DNA from: JBMNCQ01 sp049366715
GTDB taxonomy: Bacteria; Bacillota; Peptococcia; Peptococcales; BICA1-8
Length of the DNA: 31,032 nt
Direction of reading: 5' to 3'
Assembly: GCA_049366715.1 (NCBI GenBank)
Contig: JBMNCQ010000072.1
Span: forward strand, 1-31,032
The position numbers were made by a program, and so were the translations under genes. The notes under the pieces were generated by a model that had not been told where the DNA came from, made no database searches, and was given only the letters and a program-made list of their open reading frames with translations. Below, piece by piece: positions 30,775 through 31,032 of this stretch; position 1 is the stretch's first letter, and the number at the start of each line of letters is the position of its first letter.

Positions 30775-30800
30775 CTAGTGACTGGTGACCAGTGACTAGT
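30775..30800. repeat. Heptamer repeat CTAGTGA before argB
   Basis: CTAGTGA, CTGGTGA, CCAGTGA, CTAGTAT are four successive 7-mers directly before the argB ribosome site. It is the same family as 19300-19320. Confidence 0.75.
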
Positions 30801-30811
30801 ATTACTTATAA

Positions 30812-31032
30812 GGCAAGCTTATTGGTCAGCTAATACTGCCGGAGTAAGTTTACCGGTCGGACTGTACTGCCGGAGTAAGCTTATCGGTCGGACTGTACTC
30901 CCGGAGTAAGCTTATCGGTCGGACTGTACTGCCGGAGTAAGCTTATCGGTCGGACTGTACTGCCGGAGTAAGTTTATCGGTCGGACTGTACTGCCGGAGT
31001 AAGTTTACCGGTCGGACTGTACTGCCGGAGTA
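30812..31032. repeat. 31-bp tandem repeat array running off the window
   Basis: GGAGTAAG recurs at 30841, 30872, 30903, 30934, 30965, 30996 and 31027, exactly 31 bp apart. That gives six near-identical units, a diverged 29-bp unit at 30812 and a partial unit at the edge. Units differ mainly at AAGCTTA/AAGTTTA, TATCGG/TACCGG and one CTCCCGG/CTGCCGG change. There are no spacers, so it is not CRISPR. 31 bp is not a multiple of three, so it is not a coding repeat. It lies in the gap upstream of argB. Confidence 0.95.

Noticed and set aside
30841..31032. CRISPR array
   Set aside because: The 31-bp units are contiguous with no spacers between them, and there are no cas genes; it is a simple tandem repeat.

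Overview
The window looks like a chromosomal piece of a low-to-mid GC Gram-positive anaerobe, probably a Clostridia/Peptococcales-type bacterium. This is inferred from strong GGAGG ribosome sites, consensus sigma-A promoters, T-run terminators, S-layer homology (SLH) domains, a YtrA-type GntR operon, a SipW-type signal peptidase and c-di-GMP-I riboswitches. No rRNA, tRNA, insertion sequence or CRISPR array was seen. The genus is not determined.

Layout. (1) 1-4600 is a patchwork of small units: a holin-like membrane protein, a 66-residue coiled-coil protein, an acetate/succinate-type (SatP/YaaH) transporter, a MarR regulator divergent from a ZIP metal transporter, and two adjacent half-size TauE/SafE proteins. 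(2) 4590-7461 (minus) is one operon: YtrA-type GntR repressor, ABC ATPase, ABC-2 permease and a lipoprotein. It is driven by a consensus promoter overlapped by a 31-bp inverted repeat. (3) 7932-17770 (minus) is a cell-surface block: DUF5305 protein, SipW-type signal peptidase, two exported proteins with SipW-class signal peptides, an SLH-anchored protein, a secreted transglutaminase-like enzyme, a membrane protein and a chemoreceptor. Its leaders hold two tandem c-di-GMP-I aptamers and three copies of a ~100-nt structured, terminated RNA that I do not recognise. (4) 17906-30756 holds arginine synthesis genes on the minus strand: argB-argD-carA-carB, then a plus-strand Nudix hydrolase, an M20 amidohydrolase, and argF-argG-argH. 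argF has a textbook promoter covered by two ARG boxes. The left end and the arg intergenic gaps carry 7-bp-periodic repeats, and the right end is a 31-bp tandem array.

How it works together (inference). The surface block could export and anchor an extracellular fibre or matrix: SipW cleaves the two TasA-like substrates, and the SLH protein and transglutaminase-like enzyme act at the wall. c-di-GMP controls at least the transglutaminase-like gene. The unknown RNA precedes both the SLH gene and the TasA-like operon, so it may be a second regulator of the same surface programme. The arg genes convert N-acetylglutamate to arginine with their own carbamoyl-phosphate synthase, under ArgR control at argF. 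The most promising undescribed element is the three-copy RNA at 11921-12016, 13548-13645 and 13826-13925. Its main helix shows compensatory base changes between copies.
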